Shown: positions 52,107-60,244 of the stretch, piece by piece | How positions within the stretch are numbered: position 1 is the stretch's first letter | Layout: each line of letters opens with the position of its first letter | Source of the DNA: Litorimonas haliclonae | Lineage (GTDB): Bacteria > Pseudomonadota > Alphaproteobacteria > Caulobacterales > Maricaulaceae | Assembly (NCBI RefSeq): GCF_965138505.1 | Contig: NZ_CBCSCO010000001.1 | Coordinates: 620,001 to 684,000, forward strand | Direction: 5' to 3' | Length of the DNA: 64,000 bases | Notes under the pieces: generated by a model | Databases searched by the model: none | What the model was told of the DNA's origin: nothing | What the model saw: only the letters and a program-made list of their open reading frames with translations | Program-made: the position numbers and the translations under genes

Positions 52107-52286
52107 CTATAGTTTTCTCTTGAGATAAAACACACAAGGATGGACATCCGTTTTTACGTGGTAACATTCCCAACCCTCTTGACCGTGTTTATTCAAAAAA
52201 CTCGTACTATGGGCCCGAATGTCTGCGCCAGTGATACCGTCGCCTTTTTCCGGCTGAACGATTTTATACTCCCAAAGCTCACTCAT
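52107..52286 (-). CDS. DUF4177-like small protein (copy 1)
   Basis: This 59-residue protein starts at an ATG (52286) that overlaps the end of the Arc-family gene by 8 bp. It reads MSELWEYKIVQPEKGDG, then NKHGQEGWECYHV and ends VFYLKRKL, the DUF4177 pattern shared with copy 2. The two are tandem paralogues with a common framework but low identity, suggesting an old duplication. The two Cys (WECYHV and HPCVF) are not present in copy 2. Confidence 0.85.
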   Translation of the reverse strand: MSELWEYKIVQPEKGDGITGADIRAHSTSFLNKHGQEGWECYHVKTDVHPCVFYLKRKL

Positions 52287-52476
52287 CTTCAGTCTCCTGT
52301 TTTTGTCTATTAAGCCGGCCGCGCTGTCTCAGGGCTTCGCGAAGAATAAATTCAATCTGTCCGTTTACAGATCGTAATTCATCCTCCGACCATTGCTTCA
52401 CGGCCTCTAAGACCTCTGCATTCACTCGCAGAGGAAAAGATTTCTTGACCGGTTTATTTTGTGTCTTGCGGGGCAA
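52279..52476 (-). CDS. Arc-family ribbon-helix-helix DNA-binding protein
   Basis: This 65-residue protein has the ribbon-helix-helix pattern: a beta strand KSFPLRVNAEVLEAVKQW, followed by the helices RSVNGQIEFILREALRQRG. Arc/MetJ-type repressors dimerise, insert the beta ribbon in the major groove, and commonly repress their own operon. Found 15 bp after the SPFH gene and overlapping DUF4177 copy 1 by 8 bp, it is the likely regulator of the operon through the palindrome at 53389-53410. Confidence 0.88.
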   Translation of the reverse strand: MPRKTQNKPVKKSFPLRVNAEVLEAVKQWSEDELRSVNGQIEFILREALRQRGRLNRQKQETEDE

Positions 52477-52491
52477 CTGGCGCGAATAGCT

Positions 52492-53361
52492 TTAATATAA
52501 CGATCCGGTATTCACGACAGGCTGCGTCGCTTTATCGGAACAAAGAACGACCAGAAGGTTGGACACCATGGCGGCGCGGCGCTCCGGATCCAGATCGATT
52601 ATGTCTTTGTCTTTGAGTTCGGCCAAAGCGTCTTCGACCATACCCACCGCGCCTTCGACAATTTTCTTACGGGCGGCGATGATTGCGCCGGCCTGTTGAC
52701 GCTGAAGCATGGCTCCAGCGATTTCAGGGGAATAGGCAAGGTGAGAAATCCGCGCCTCGATAACATTAATCCCGGCCTTGGCGAGACGGTCTTGGATTTC
52801 GTGACGTAGGCGGTCGGAAATTTCCATAGGGTGCGACCGCAGGCTGATTTGATCCGCTTCGTGTTGATCATAAGGATAGCTCGTCGCCATAGATCGAATC
52901 GCTGCTTCTGACTGGATTTGAACAAAACTCTCATAGCTATCAACGTTAAAAACAGCTTCCGCAGAATCGTTGACCTCCCAAACGACAATGGCCGCAATTT
53001 CGATAGGCGACCCATCCAATTCATTGACCTTTAGCTTCCCGCTCTCAAAATTGCGCACGCGGAGACTGATTTTCTTCTTTGTATAAAATGGATTGTTAAA
53101 TCGCAGACCGGGTGTACGAACAGACCCGATATATTTCCCGAACAGGCTAAGCACAGCAGATTGGTTAGGCTCGACTTTGTAAAGCCCTGAAAAGGCAATG
53201 AGCAAAATCGGCACTCCAATCACCATGACAGCAATCCTCATAGCTTTGCTCATATCAATCGCAACAAATGCCAAAATCGCAACGATCGTTAAAGCCAGTA
53301 AAATCAACAAAAGCGGAATGCCGCTAACAGACTTGACTTCTTTTTCTCTAATATCACTCAT
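52492..53361 (-). CDS. SPFH/Band 7 domain membrane protein
   Basis: This 289-residue protein has two hydrophobic segments at residues 14-35 and 41-60 (IPLLLILLALTIVAILAF, IAVMVIGVPILLIAF), followed by an SPFH/Band 7 domain (VEPNQSAVLSLFGKYIGSV, RNFESGKLKVNELDGSPIE, and LQRQQAGAIIAARKKIVEGA). SPFH proteins oligomerise into cages or microdomains that organise membrane proteases or stress factors. It is the first gene of an operon with an Arc-family regulator and two DUF4177 proteins. Preceded by a good promoter with a palindrome. Confidence 0.92.
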   Translation of the reverse strand: MSDIREKEVKSVSGIPLLLILLALTIVAILAFVAIDMSKAMRIAVMVIGVPILLIAFSGLYKVEPNQSAVLSLFGKYIGSVRTPGLRFNNPFYTKKKISLRVRNFESGKLKVNELDGSPIEIAAIVVWEVNDSAEAVFNVDSYESFVQIQSEAAIRSMATSYPYDQHEADQISLRSHPMEISDRLRHEIQDRLAKAGINVIEARISHLAYSPEIAGAMLQRQQAGAIIAARKKIVEGAVGMVEDALAELKDKDIIDLDPERRAAMVSNLLVVLCSDKATQPVVNTGSLY

Positions 53362-53388
53362 ACTATAAACTCCCTCACTGCTTCTTAA

Positions 53389-53420
53389 TACATTATGATA
53401 TCATTTTGTATAAATAGCAA
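53389..53420 (-). promoter_or_regulatory. SPFH operon promoter with overlapping palindrome
   Basis: On the minus strand -35 TTGCTA (53415-53420) and -10 CATAAT (53392-53397) are 17 bp apart. An imperfect palindrome with perfect core ATGATATCAT (53395-53404) and outer TACA/TGTA arms (53389-53410) covers the -10 and half of the spacer, an ideal repressor position. The Arc-family protein of the operon is the prime candidate. Confidence 0.65.
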
Positions 53421-53528
53421 GGTATCAGCCATTTTTGCCGAATTTGGGATTGCCCATTGTTTTTACGGTTTGAATTGAATACCCCCGCCCTTGAACACTC
53501 CGCCCCTTACAAATCACAGGGAATATTT

Positions 53529-54158
53529 ATGACCGTCCATTTTCATAAAGGGGATCTCCCCGCAGATGTCGACCTGGGTAAGACCATTGCCGTAGATACG
53601 GAGACACAAGGTCTCTCCCTAGTTCGCGACAAATTATGCCTCGTGCAACTGTCAAGCGGAGATGGAGACGCTCATATTGTCCAGATGAATCGGGAAACTT
53701 ACGACGCCCCGAATTTGAAAAAAATGCTATCTAATCCAGAGGTGGAGACGCTTTATCATTTCGCCCGTTTCGATGTGGCTATTTTAAAACGTGACCTCGA
53801 CATTGATTTGGGTCCGATTTTTTGTACGAAAATTGCTTCAGGACTGGTGCGTACCTATACGGATCGGCACGGGCTAAAGGACATTTGCAAAGAACTTTTG
53901 AACGTCGACTTGTCCAAACAACAGCAAAGCTCCGATTGGGCCTCGGATGAATTATCTGAAGCACAGCTAAACTACGCCGCCTCGGATGTACTTTATTTAC
54001 ACCAGCTCAAGACCATTTTGTCGGCCCGTCTCTTACGTGAAAAGCGCTACGACATGGCGAAAGCCTGTTTTGACTTCTTGCCTACGCGCGCGGCGCTTGA
54101 TTTGGGCGGCTGGCATGATGTGGATATTTTCTCTCATAGAATGCGCCGGGCGGATTAG
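53529..54158 (+). CDS. Ribonuclease D-like 3'-5' exonuclease
   Basis: This 209-residue DEDD-family exonuclease, of the short alphaproteobacterial form without HRDC domains, trims structured RNAs. Motifs are IAVDTETQGLSL (DxE), HFARFDVAIL (D) and YAASDVLYLHQL (YxxxD). The ATG at 53529 has an AGGGAA ribosome-binding site; a longer frame that begins with TTG at 53457 has no support. The gene is commonly upstream of the lptC gene in this group, as here, but a 143-bp spacer separates them. Confidence 0.92.
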   Translation: MTVHFHKGDLPADVDLGKTIAVDTETQGLSLVRDKLCLVQLSSGDGDAHIVQMNRETYDAPNLKKMLSNPEVETLYHFARFDVAILKRDLDIDLGPIFCTKIASGLVRTYTDRHGLKDICKELLNVDLSKQQQSSDWASDELSEAQLNYAASDVLYLHQLKTILSARLLREKRYDMAKACFDFLPTRAALDLGGWHDVDIFSHRMRRAD

Positions 54159-54207
54159 CGGCTAAGTCGGAACAAATAGATCCCCGACCCTTCTGACATC
54201 ATTCACT

Positions 54208-54233
54208 GGCAGTGTTTTGGCTGAAAAACTGCC
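54208..54233 (+). terminator. Weak hairpin after the ribonuclease D gene
   Basis: GGCAGTGTTTT and AAAAACTGCC pair with one bulged base, around loop GGCTG, about 50 bp beyond the stop codon. The T run is short; partial termination before lptC is possible. Confidence 0.35.
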
Positions 54234-54301
54234 TTAACAAGTCGTCATTTGCAGGATTTCCTCCTACACTTTGTGTTTGCTCTCCCCTATAGCGTAAAGC
54301 C

Positions 54302-55489
54302 ATGAATGCTGTCAGTTCATCACCGTCCTCCCCCTCACGCGAAAACAGCGTGGCGGATGCGCTTGGCTTGTGGGAGCCCAAGCGCACTTTAACGCTCGAG
54401 GCAGCGCGTCGTCACACTCAGCGAATTCAAAGGCTGCGTAAAATCCTACTTGGCTTGGCCGGATTACTCGTTCTGTTTCTGATCTTTCAATTTGTTGGGA
54501 GCGGAACGAATACTTTTAACGACCCTAATCCAACTGAATCCGTAAAAATGGTCAATCCCCGTTATAGTGGCCGCACGTCTGACGGACTGCCCTTTTACCT
54601 GACAGCGGACACGGCCACCCGCACAATGGAAAACCCAAGCGAAGTCGCGCTCGTCAAACCGGTTTTGGAATTCATTCGCGCCGATGAGGCCGCCTCCTCA
54701 TTTGTCCTCGCCGAAACCGGGACTTATGACGACATGGACAAAGTTCTTAATCTCCGCTCGGATGTGAACCTTGAAACGGATGACGGCTATATTTGCGACA
54801 CTCTTCACGCCCGTATCTTCGCCCGCGACAAGCGCATTGAGGGCGACGAGCCCATTGCCTGTGTCGGGAATTTTGGAACAGTCAATGGCCGCGCCTATGA
54901 AATCAATAACAATTACACTGAATTTGTTTTCAAAGACGGAATGGACGCGACCATTAAACAGGATCCGGCGCAACAAGAGGCAAGCCAAACGGAAAGGGCT
55001 GCTACCGGCGAAAATTCTGACGAGGCGGCCTCCGGTTTCGCCTTTGGCGGAGACGGGCCTATCAACATCACTGCAGAACGCGCGGTTTATGTTGGGGGGA
55101 AAACAGAGCTCTTTGACGATGTAGTCGTGGTGCAGGACGAGGCGACTTTGTATTCCGACACAATGGATATTTTCCGGCGTGAGGCGACTTCCGAAGCTGA
55201 CGGGTCTCTGCGACTCGGGGAAGTCAACAAAATCATCGCGACGGGCAATTTCCGTTACAAAACAGCGGAAAATGATGTGACTGGCAATCAGGGTGTTTAC
55301 GAACGGGATAAAAACCTTATCACAGTCACTGGGGACGTTCTTGTCAAACAACCTGGCGGTAATACGGCGAAAACGGATAAGCTGACCTTCAATACGATCA
55401 CGGAGACCATCCGGTTTTCTGGGGATTGTCAGGGACGGGAATGCGGAAGTGGCGGGCGGACCCGCGTTGTATTACAAAACGGGAATTAG
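54302..55489 (+). CDS. lptC: LptC fused to a C-terminal LptA-like domain
   Basis: This 395-residue protein has one inner-membrane segment (residues 48-64, ILLGLAGLLVLFLIFQF), then a periplasmic LptC domain to about residue 220 (MVNPRYSGRTSDGLPFYLTAD, SFVLAETGTYD) and a linker. Residues 250-385 form a second OstA/LptA-like domain (INITAERAVYVGGKTELF, LITVTGDVLVKQ) homologous to the downstream LptA, including the C-terminal CQGRECG block with Cys376 and Cys381. LptC is usually about 190-220 residues. The protein anchors the periplasmic lipopolysaccharide bridge; the extra domain would contribute one beta-jellyroll unit. In order lptC-lptA-lptB. Confidence 0.88.
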   Translation: MNAVSSSPSSPSRENSVADALGLWEPKRTLTLEAARRHTQRIQRLRKILLGLAGLLVLFLIFQFVGSGTNTFNDPNPTESVKMVNPRYSGRTSDGLPFYLTADTATRTMENPSEVALVKPVLEFIRADEAASSFVLAETGTYDDMDKVLNLRSDVNLETDDGYICDTLHARIFARDKRIEGDEPIACVGNFGTVNGRAYEINNNYTEFVFKDGMDATIKQDPAQQEASQTERAATGENSDEAASGFAFGGDGPINITAERAVYVGGKTELFDDVVVVQDEATLYSDTMDIFRREATSEADGSLRLGEVNKIIATGNFRYKTAENDVTGNQGVYERDKNLITVTGDVLVKQPGGNTAKTDKLTFNTITETIRFSGDCQGRECGSGGRTRVVLQNGN

Positions 55490-55509
55490 AAACAGGCAAA
55501 GTGAGTAAG

Positions 55510-56058
55510 ATGACTATGCGCAAGATTATATCCATTTTCGCCGCGGCCTTGGCCGCCAGTGCCCTCTTTGCCTCGCCAGCTATGGCGCAATTTGCAGGCA
55601 ATTCAGGCGCACCAATTACGATTGACGCCGATGACAGCCGTCTCGAGGGCGGACTCGCCATTTTCTCAGGCCAAGTGGATGCACGTCAGGGTGACGTTCG
55701 TATCTTAACGGATGAAATGACTATTACAGGTCGTCAGAATGGCGGCTCCGGCATAAATTCCGCCATGGGAGATATCGAAAAAATCGTCGCTGTCGGGAAT
55801 TTCTATTACATAACGCCCACGCAGGAAGTTCGCGGCGAGCGAGGTGTTTACACTCAAGCTGATAATAATTTTACCGTGACGGGCGACGTCATCCTTTTAC
55901 AGGACGACAGTGTCGTAACGGGCGACAAACTCATTTATAATCTGGATACCGAAGAAGCCCGCGTCGTTAGCGAATGCCAGGGCCGAAAATGCGGAAACAA
56001 GCAACGCGTCCGCGTCCTCATCAAAAGCACAGGCGCAACGGAACAACCGGCGACATAA
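55510..56058 (+). CDS. lptA: Lipopolysaccharide transport periplasmic protein LptA
   Basis: This 182-residue protein is the periplasmic bridge component of LPS transport. A signal peptide (IISIFAAALAASALF, cleavage near AMAQF) precedes the OstA domain (ITIDADDSRLEGGLAIFSG, EVRGERGVYTQADNN, FTVTGDVILLQ). The C-terminal block has CQGRKCG with Cys156 and Cys161, as in the LptC fusion. The ATG at 55510 gives a normal signal peptide; GTG 55501 is possible, while the longer frame from 55426 overlaps lptC. Confidence 0.92.
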   Translation: MTMRKIISIFAAALAASALFASPAMAQFAGNSGAPITIDADDSRLEGGLAIFSGQVDARQGDVRILTDEMTITGRQNGGSGINSAMGDIEKIVAVGNFYYITPTQEVRGERGVYTQADNNFTVTGDVILLQDDSVVTGDKLIYNLDTEEARVVSECQGRKCGNKQRVRVLIKSTGATEQPAT

Positions 56059-56105
56059 AACGCCGGTAAAAATCTGTAAACCTAATCAAGTCTTAAAGAA
56101 GTCAC

Positions 56106-56861
56106 ATGGCTGAAACACCAACATCAACGATAACGCCCCCTGCCACAGGGCTCGCCGCCAATAATATTGGCAAGGCTTATCGCGGACGTGTGGTTGTCAA
56201 AGATATTACTTTGACCGTACAACGCGGCGAAGTCGTTGCGCTTATGGGCCCGAACGGCGCCGGTAAGACCACGAGTTTTTATATGATTATGGGGCTGATC
56301 GAAGCCGATCGCGGCATGATTACGCTGGACGGCCAAGACATTACGTCCCTGCCCATGTATCAACGCGCGCGTCTCGGCGTGGGGTACCTACCCCAAGAGC
56401 AAAGTATTTTCCGCGGACTGACTGTCGAAGAAAACATTCGCGCCGTAGTACAGCTCACCGAAAAAGATAAATCCAAATGGGCAGACACCGTTGATGCGCT
56501 GCTCGACGAGCTTAATATCGGCCACATCAAAGACAGTCCGGCTCTTGCTCTGTCAGGCGGGGAACGCCGACGGGTCGAGATTGCCCGCGCCCTCGCCTCA
56601 CGACCAAGCTTCATGCTCTTGGACGAACCCTTTACGGGTATCGACCCGATTGCCATCGCGGATATTTCGGAACTGGTTCTTTATTTGAAAAAGCGCGGCA
56701 TCGGCATTTTAATTACCGATCATCGCGTTCGGGAAACTTTGGATATTGTGGATCGCGCCTCCATCCTCTTTCAAGGCGAAGCGCTATTCGAAGGCACGCC
56801 TGATGAAATTCGCGCAAACAAAGACGTGCGCCGCGTTTATCTCGGCGAGAAATACGCCTAA
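56106..56861 (+). CDS. lptB: LPS export ABC transporter ATP-binding protein LptB
   Basis: This 251-residue ATPase powers LPS extraction from the inner membrane with LptF/LptG. Walker A is MGPNGAGKTTS, the signature is ALSGGERRRVEIARAL, Walker B is MLLDEPFTGIDP and the switch His is in LITDHRVRE. The typical LptB Q-loop GYLPQEQSIFRGL is present. Third gene of the lpt set; 18 bp before a response regulator gene. LptF/LptG are not in the window. Confidence 0.97.
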   Translation: MAETPTSTITPPATGLAANNIGKAYRGRVVVKDITLTVQRGEVVALMGPNGAGKTTSFYMIMGLIEADRGMITLDGQDITSLPMYQRARLGVGYLPQEQSIFRGLTVEENIRAVVQLTEKDKSKWADTVDALLDELNIGHIKDSPALALSGGERRRVEIARALASRPSFMLLDEPFTGIDPIAIADISELVLYLKKRGIGILITDHRVRETLDIVDRASILFQGEALFEGTPDEIRANKDVRRVYLGEKYA

Positions 56862-56879
56862 ACATGGGCAGAGATAGTT

Positions 56880-57242
56880 ATGACTTTAAGCATTAAACGA
56901 TCTCTGCTGGTGGAAGATAACGCCATTATCGCTATGGATTGCGAGGAAATGTTACGTGAGTTGGGCGCCGAGACCGTAGAGGTGTGCTCAACGGTTCAAA
57001 GCGCTCTGGCTTATTTATCTAAAGATAGCGTCGATTTTGCTATGCTCGATGTCAATTTGGGCTCCGAAACGAGCGCTCCGATCGCCGAACGCCTTTCGGA
57101 ACAAAGCATTCCGTTTTTATTTGCAACAGGACATGAAGATGTTCCGGACGTCGCGTCACCCCACGCACAAGCAAATTTTGTTCAGAAGCCCTATTCCGTT
57201 CAGACAATTGAACAAGCAATTAGCCAGTTGAAGTCGGACTAA
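56880..57242 (+). CDS. Single-domain response regulator
   Basis: This 120-residue protein is a receiver domain without an output domain. The acidic pocket is in LLVEDNAII, the phosphoacceptor Asp in FAMLDVNLGS, and Lys in ANFVQKPYS. The short, divergent sequence lacks the canonical strong-Thr motif at ATGHED, although a Thr is present there. It lies 18 bp after lptB in the position occupied by rpoN in many alphaproteobacteria. Such proteins usually relay phosphate or bind partners directly. A terminator follows at once. Confidence 0.88.
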   Translation: MTLSIKRSLLVEDNAIIAMDCEEMLRELGAETVEVCSTVQSALAYLSKDSVDFAMLDVNLGSETSAPIAERLSEQSIPFLFATGHEDVPDVASPHAQANFVQKPYSVQTIEQAISQLKSD

Positions 57243-57262
57243 GTCTTCTAATTACAGCCAAA

Positions 57263-57296
57263 AAAAAACCCGCTCGTAAAAAAGCGGGTTTTTTAT
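57263..57296. terminator. Bidirectional terminator between the response regulator and mscL
   Basis: AAAACCCGCT and AGCGGGTTTT form a stem with A/T runs on both outer sides, serving the plus-strand response regulator gene and the minus-strand mscL. Confidence 0.88.
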
Positions 57297-57315
57297 TTTA
57301 TGTCTAATATCTAGT

Positions 57316-57735
57316 TTAGGACTTGGAATTCTGCCGCGCGAGAAGGTCGCGAATTTCAGCTAGTAGAACTTCGTTTGCAGGCGGGGCAGCCGGAGCAGCC
57401 TCTTCTTTTTTCTTTGCGCTATTCATGGCTTTGATGATCATAAACATAACAAAAGCTACGATGATGAAGCTGATGGTAGCATTGATAAACAGGCCATAAT
57501 TTACGACCGCGGCTTCTTTTACAACTTCGCCATTTTCGACAATAGCTTCACTCATTGTGTAAGACATGTCACCTACATCAACTCCGCCCATAACTGGACT
57601 TAGGAGCGGCATGAATACGTCGTTGATAAAGGACGTTACGACAGTCGCAAAAGCGCCGCCCATTACAAAGCCGACCGCCATGTCGACAAGATTGCCCTTC
57701 AAAGCAAACTCTTTAAACTCTGAAATCATTCCCAT
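57316..57735 (-). CDS. mscL: Large-conductance mechanosensitive channel
   Basis: This 139-residue channel opens under membrane tension to release solutes during osmotic downshock. It starts MISEFKEFALKGNLVDMAVGF after a Met-Gly, with the first helix GFVMGGAFATVVTSFINDV, a periplasmic loop and the second helix NATISFIIVAFVMFMIIKAMN. The C-terminal cytoplasmic bundle (RDLLARQNSK) matches. Length is typical. A promoter candidate TTGACG (57773-57778)-N15-TATACT (57752-57757) lies directly upstream, with a TGACGCT/AGCGTCA palindrome in it. Confidence 0.97.
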   Translation of the reverse strand: MGMISEFKEFALKGNLVDMAVGFVMGGAFATVVTSFINDVFMPLLSPVMGGVDVGDMSYTMSEAIVENGEVVKEAAVVNYGLFINATISFIIVAFVMFMIIKAMNSAKKKEEAAPAAPPANEVLLAEIRDLLARQNSKS

Positions 57736-57751
57736 GAGATACCCTTCTTTC

Positions 57752-57778
57752 AGTATAATCTGACGCTCAAAGCGTCAA
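57752..57778 (-). promoter_or_regulatory. mscL promoter candidate with palindrome
   Basis: On the minus strand TTGACG and TATACT are 15 bp apart, a short spacer, close to the mscL start codon. TGACGCT-TTG-AGCGTCA is a perfect inverted repeat (57761-57777) within it; it may be an operator. Confidence 0.4.
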
Positions 57779-57850
57779 AATTCTTACTGCACAAAGAGCG
57801 AAAGCCCGTCAATATTTTAATTAATTTGAAAAAGCTGGGGTTTGTCAGGA

Positions 57851-58141
57851 CTAATTGTCTTTTGACGCATCAATATTTTCACGCAAATCTTTACCCGTTC
57901 TGAAAAAGGGAACGTGCTTTTCAGGGACGAACACATCTTCACCTGTGCGAGGGTTGCGTCCAGCGCGAGCTTTCCTATGGCGAACGGAAAAGGCGCCGAA
58001 GCCACGAAGTTCCACACGTGCGCCGCGCTCTAATGTCTGGGTAACAGTTTCCAAGACGACCGCGACAACGCGTTCCATATCATTTCTTGTCAAATGAGGG
58101 TTTTCGTCGTGGAGTTTGTCAATCAATTCAGAACGAAGCAT
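57851..58141 (-). CDS. ihfB: Integration host factor subunit beta
   Basis: This 96-residue DNA-bending protein acts with IhfA. It begins MLRSELIDKLHDENPHLT and has the family core VELRGFGAFSVRHRKARAGRNPRTG with the DNA-intercalating Pro region. Length agrees with beta rather than alpha. It follows rpsA on the same strand, the same gene order as in E. coli (rpsA-ihfB), but a terminator lies between. Confidence 0.95.
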   Translation of the reverse strand: MLRSELIDKLHDENPHLTRNDMERVVAVVLETVTQTLERGARVELRGFGAFSVRHRKARAGRNPRTGEDVFVPEKHVPFFRTGKDLRENIDASKDN

Positions 58142-58211
58142 AGCGGTCTTATAACGCTATCGCCCTGCCTCCCGTCAAGGAGATTCCTAAAAACGGTCGC
58201 AATTAGTTAAT

Positions 58212-58242
58212 AAAAAACCCGCCCTCTAAAAGAGAGCGGGTC
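58212..58242 (-). terminator. Terminator after rpsA
   Basis: On the minus strand ACCCGCTCTCT and AGAGGGCGGGT form a stem with one wobble pair, followed by six T. Confidence 0.88.
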
Positions 58243-58270
58243 TTTGTTCATAATGTGACCTGAAAGAGGT

Positions 58271-59974
58271 CTAGTTGTCGCCTTTAAGGGCGGCGCCGAG
58301 GATATCCCCGAGAGACGCACCTGAGTCAGCAGACCCGTATTGTGACACAGCTTCTTTTTCTTCAGCGATTTCGAGCGCTTTGATAGAAAGTGTGTAGCTG
58401 CGCGTCTTGCGGTCAACACGGGTGATCAAGGCATCAACCTTGTCGCCAACAGCGAAACGCTCAGGACGTTGCTCAGAACGCTCACGGGACAGATCACCCT
58501 TACGGATAAAGGCTGTTGTTTCCGCATCGTCTTCACCAAAGGTAACTTCAATGCCGCCAGAGTTCACTTCTTTCACTGTACAAGTGACAGTTGCGCCGCG
58601 GTTTGCGCCGCTTGCGCCGGCTGGCATTGTGTCTTTGACGAGTTGCTTAACACCCAAAGAGATACGCTCTTTTTCGATGTCGACTTCAAGGATTTTGGCT
58701 TCAACCATGTCGCCTTTTTTGTAGTCCTGAAGAGCTTCTTCGCCGGACTTCTCCCAAGAGAGGTCGGACAAGTGAGCCATGCCGTCAATGTCGCCGTCGA
58801 GACCGATGAACAGACCGAACTCTGTGACAGAGCGAACTTCGCCCTTGATTGTAGAGCCAACAGGGAAACGATCTGTGAAGCTGTCCCAAGGGTTCTCTTG
58901 AACCTGCTTGATACCGAGAGAGATACGGCGCTTTTCCTGATCGACTTCAAGGACTTCGACCTCGATTTCCTGAGAGGTAGAAACGATTTTACCAGGATGA
59001 ACGTTTTTCTTTGTCCAAGACATTTCAGAAACGTGCACAAGGCCTTCAACGCCTTCTTCCAGCTCAATAAATGCACCATAATCGGCGATGTTTGTCACTT
59101 TGCCCATATGACGGGTTCCGACAACATATTTCGCAGAAGCGGCGTTCCACGGATCTTCCTGCAATTGTTTCATGCCGAGGGAGATGCGCTGTGTTTCCGG
59201 GTTAATACGAATGATTTTGACTTTGACTGTATCGCCAACATTCAGAACCTGAGACGGGTGGCTAACGCGGCGCCAGCTCATATCTGTAACATGGAGCAAT
59301 CCATCAATTCCGCCGAGGTCAACGAACGCACCGTAATCAGTGATATTCTTGACAACGCCTTCGCGTGTTTCGCCTTCAGCCAATTGACCGACAAGCTCTG
59401 CACGTTGCTCTGCACGGCTTTCCTCAAGGATAGCACGGCGGGAAACAACGATGTTTCCGCGAGAGCGATCCATTTTTAGGATCATGAAAGGTTGGTCTTC
59501 GTTCATCAGAGGGCCAACATCACGTACTGGGCGAATGTCAACTTGTGAGCCCGGCAAGAAGGCATTGATGCCGCCGAGGTCAACTGTGAAGCCGCCTTTA
59601 ACGCGGCCAACAATAGCGCCTTTGACAGGCTCTTCGGCCTCAAAGAATTTCGCCATTTTGATCCAGCTCTCTTCGCGGCGCGCTTTGTCGCGCGACAGAA
59701 CAGCTTGACCTAGAGCGTTTTCAATACGCTCAAGATAAATATCAACTTCATCGCCAACGGCGATTTTCTTGTCGTCGCCCGGTGTGTAAAATTCACGTAG
59801 GTCAACGCGGCCTTCAGTTTTAAGGCCAATGTCGATGATGGCCGCATCTTTTTCGATTGCGGTTACGACACCTTTGACAACTGTGCCCTCTTCCATTGAA
59901 TTCGTCTCGAAAGACGCTTCAAACATAGAGGCAAAATCATCGGTGGATGGATTCATGGATTGAGCTTCGCTCAT
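58271..59974 (-). CDS. rpsA: 30S ribosomal protein S1
   Basis: This 567-residue mRNA-binding protein has six S1 (OB-fold) domains in tandem; motifs include TDYGAFVDLGGIDGLLHVTDMSW, and repeated VGDTVKVKI / ISLGMKQLQEDPW blocks. The ATG at 59974 (MSEAQSMNPSTDDF) is preceded by GGAG; the longer frame to 60202 has no support. It is not preceded by cmk, unlike in most proteobacteria; katA is upstream instead. The 270-bp spacer to katA (59975-60244) shows no gene. Confidence 0.96.
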   Translation of the reverse strand: MSEAQSMNPSTDDFASMFEASFETNSMEEGTVVKGVVTAIEKDAAIIDIGLKTEGRVDLREFYTPGDDKKIAVGDEVDIYLERIENALGQAVLSRDKARREESWIKMAKFFEAEEPVKGAIVGRVKGGFTVDLGGINAFLPGSQVDIRPVRDVGPLMNEDQPFMILKMDRSRGNIVVSRRAILEESRAEQRAELVGQLAEGETREGVVKNITDYGAFVDLGGIDGLLHVTDMSWRRVSHPSQVLNVGDTVKVKIIRINPETQRISLGMKQLQEDPWNAASAKYVVGTRHMGKVTNIADYGAFIELEEGVEGLVHVSEMSWTKKNVHPGKIVSTSQEIEVEVLEVDQEKRRISLGIKQVQENPWDSFTDRFPVGSTIKGEVRSVTEFGLFIGLDGDIDGMAHLSDLSWEKSGEEALQDYKKGDMVEAKILEVDIEKERISLGVKQLVKDTMPAGASGANRGATVTCTVKEVNSGGIEVTFGEDDAETTAFIRKGDLSRERSEQRPERFAVGDKVDALITRVDRKTRSYTLSIKALEIAEEKEAVSQYGSADSGASLGDILGAALKGDN

Positions 59975-60196
59975 GAGTGGAACTCCAAAATAAGGTCCTG
60001 CCGACGGGAAACACCCGCGGTCTAGCCCGGCCAATCCGGGCGTCAATGAAAACGTGAAAGGGAGGGGATAACCGCCAGTTTCGCGCTGATGTCTGTCAGC
60101 CTTTGGAAAAGCCGGAGAAATCGAGGGGCGTATAGGCGGGTCGAGGGGAGATAGCAAGGGGGTTGGACAGGGTGCGTAGGTTGCGAGCCAGCGCCG

Positions 60197-60229
60197 TAAC
60201 AATGGGCAGACAGGGCCTGCCCATTGTTA
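60197..60229. terminator. Hairpin after katA
   Basis: TAACAATGGGCAG and CTGCCCATTGTTA form a perfect 13-bp stem with a 7-nt loop, 15 bp beyond the katA stop codon. No long T run follows, but its position suits termination. Confidence 0.6.
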
Positions 60230-60244
60230 ATCTTAGTTCAAATC

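Noticed and set aside
58469..59479. 336-codon open frame antisense to rpsA
   Set aside because: It is the shadow of a strongly conserved S1 gene, with Cys/Phe-rich low-complexity content typical of antisense frames.
59975..60202. Longer N-terminus for S1
   Set aside because: The added 76 residues are Pro-rich and unlike any S1; the ATG at 59974 has a ribosome-binding site.
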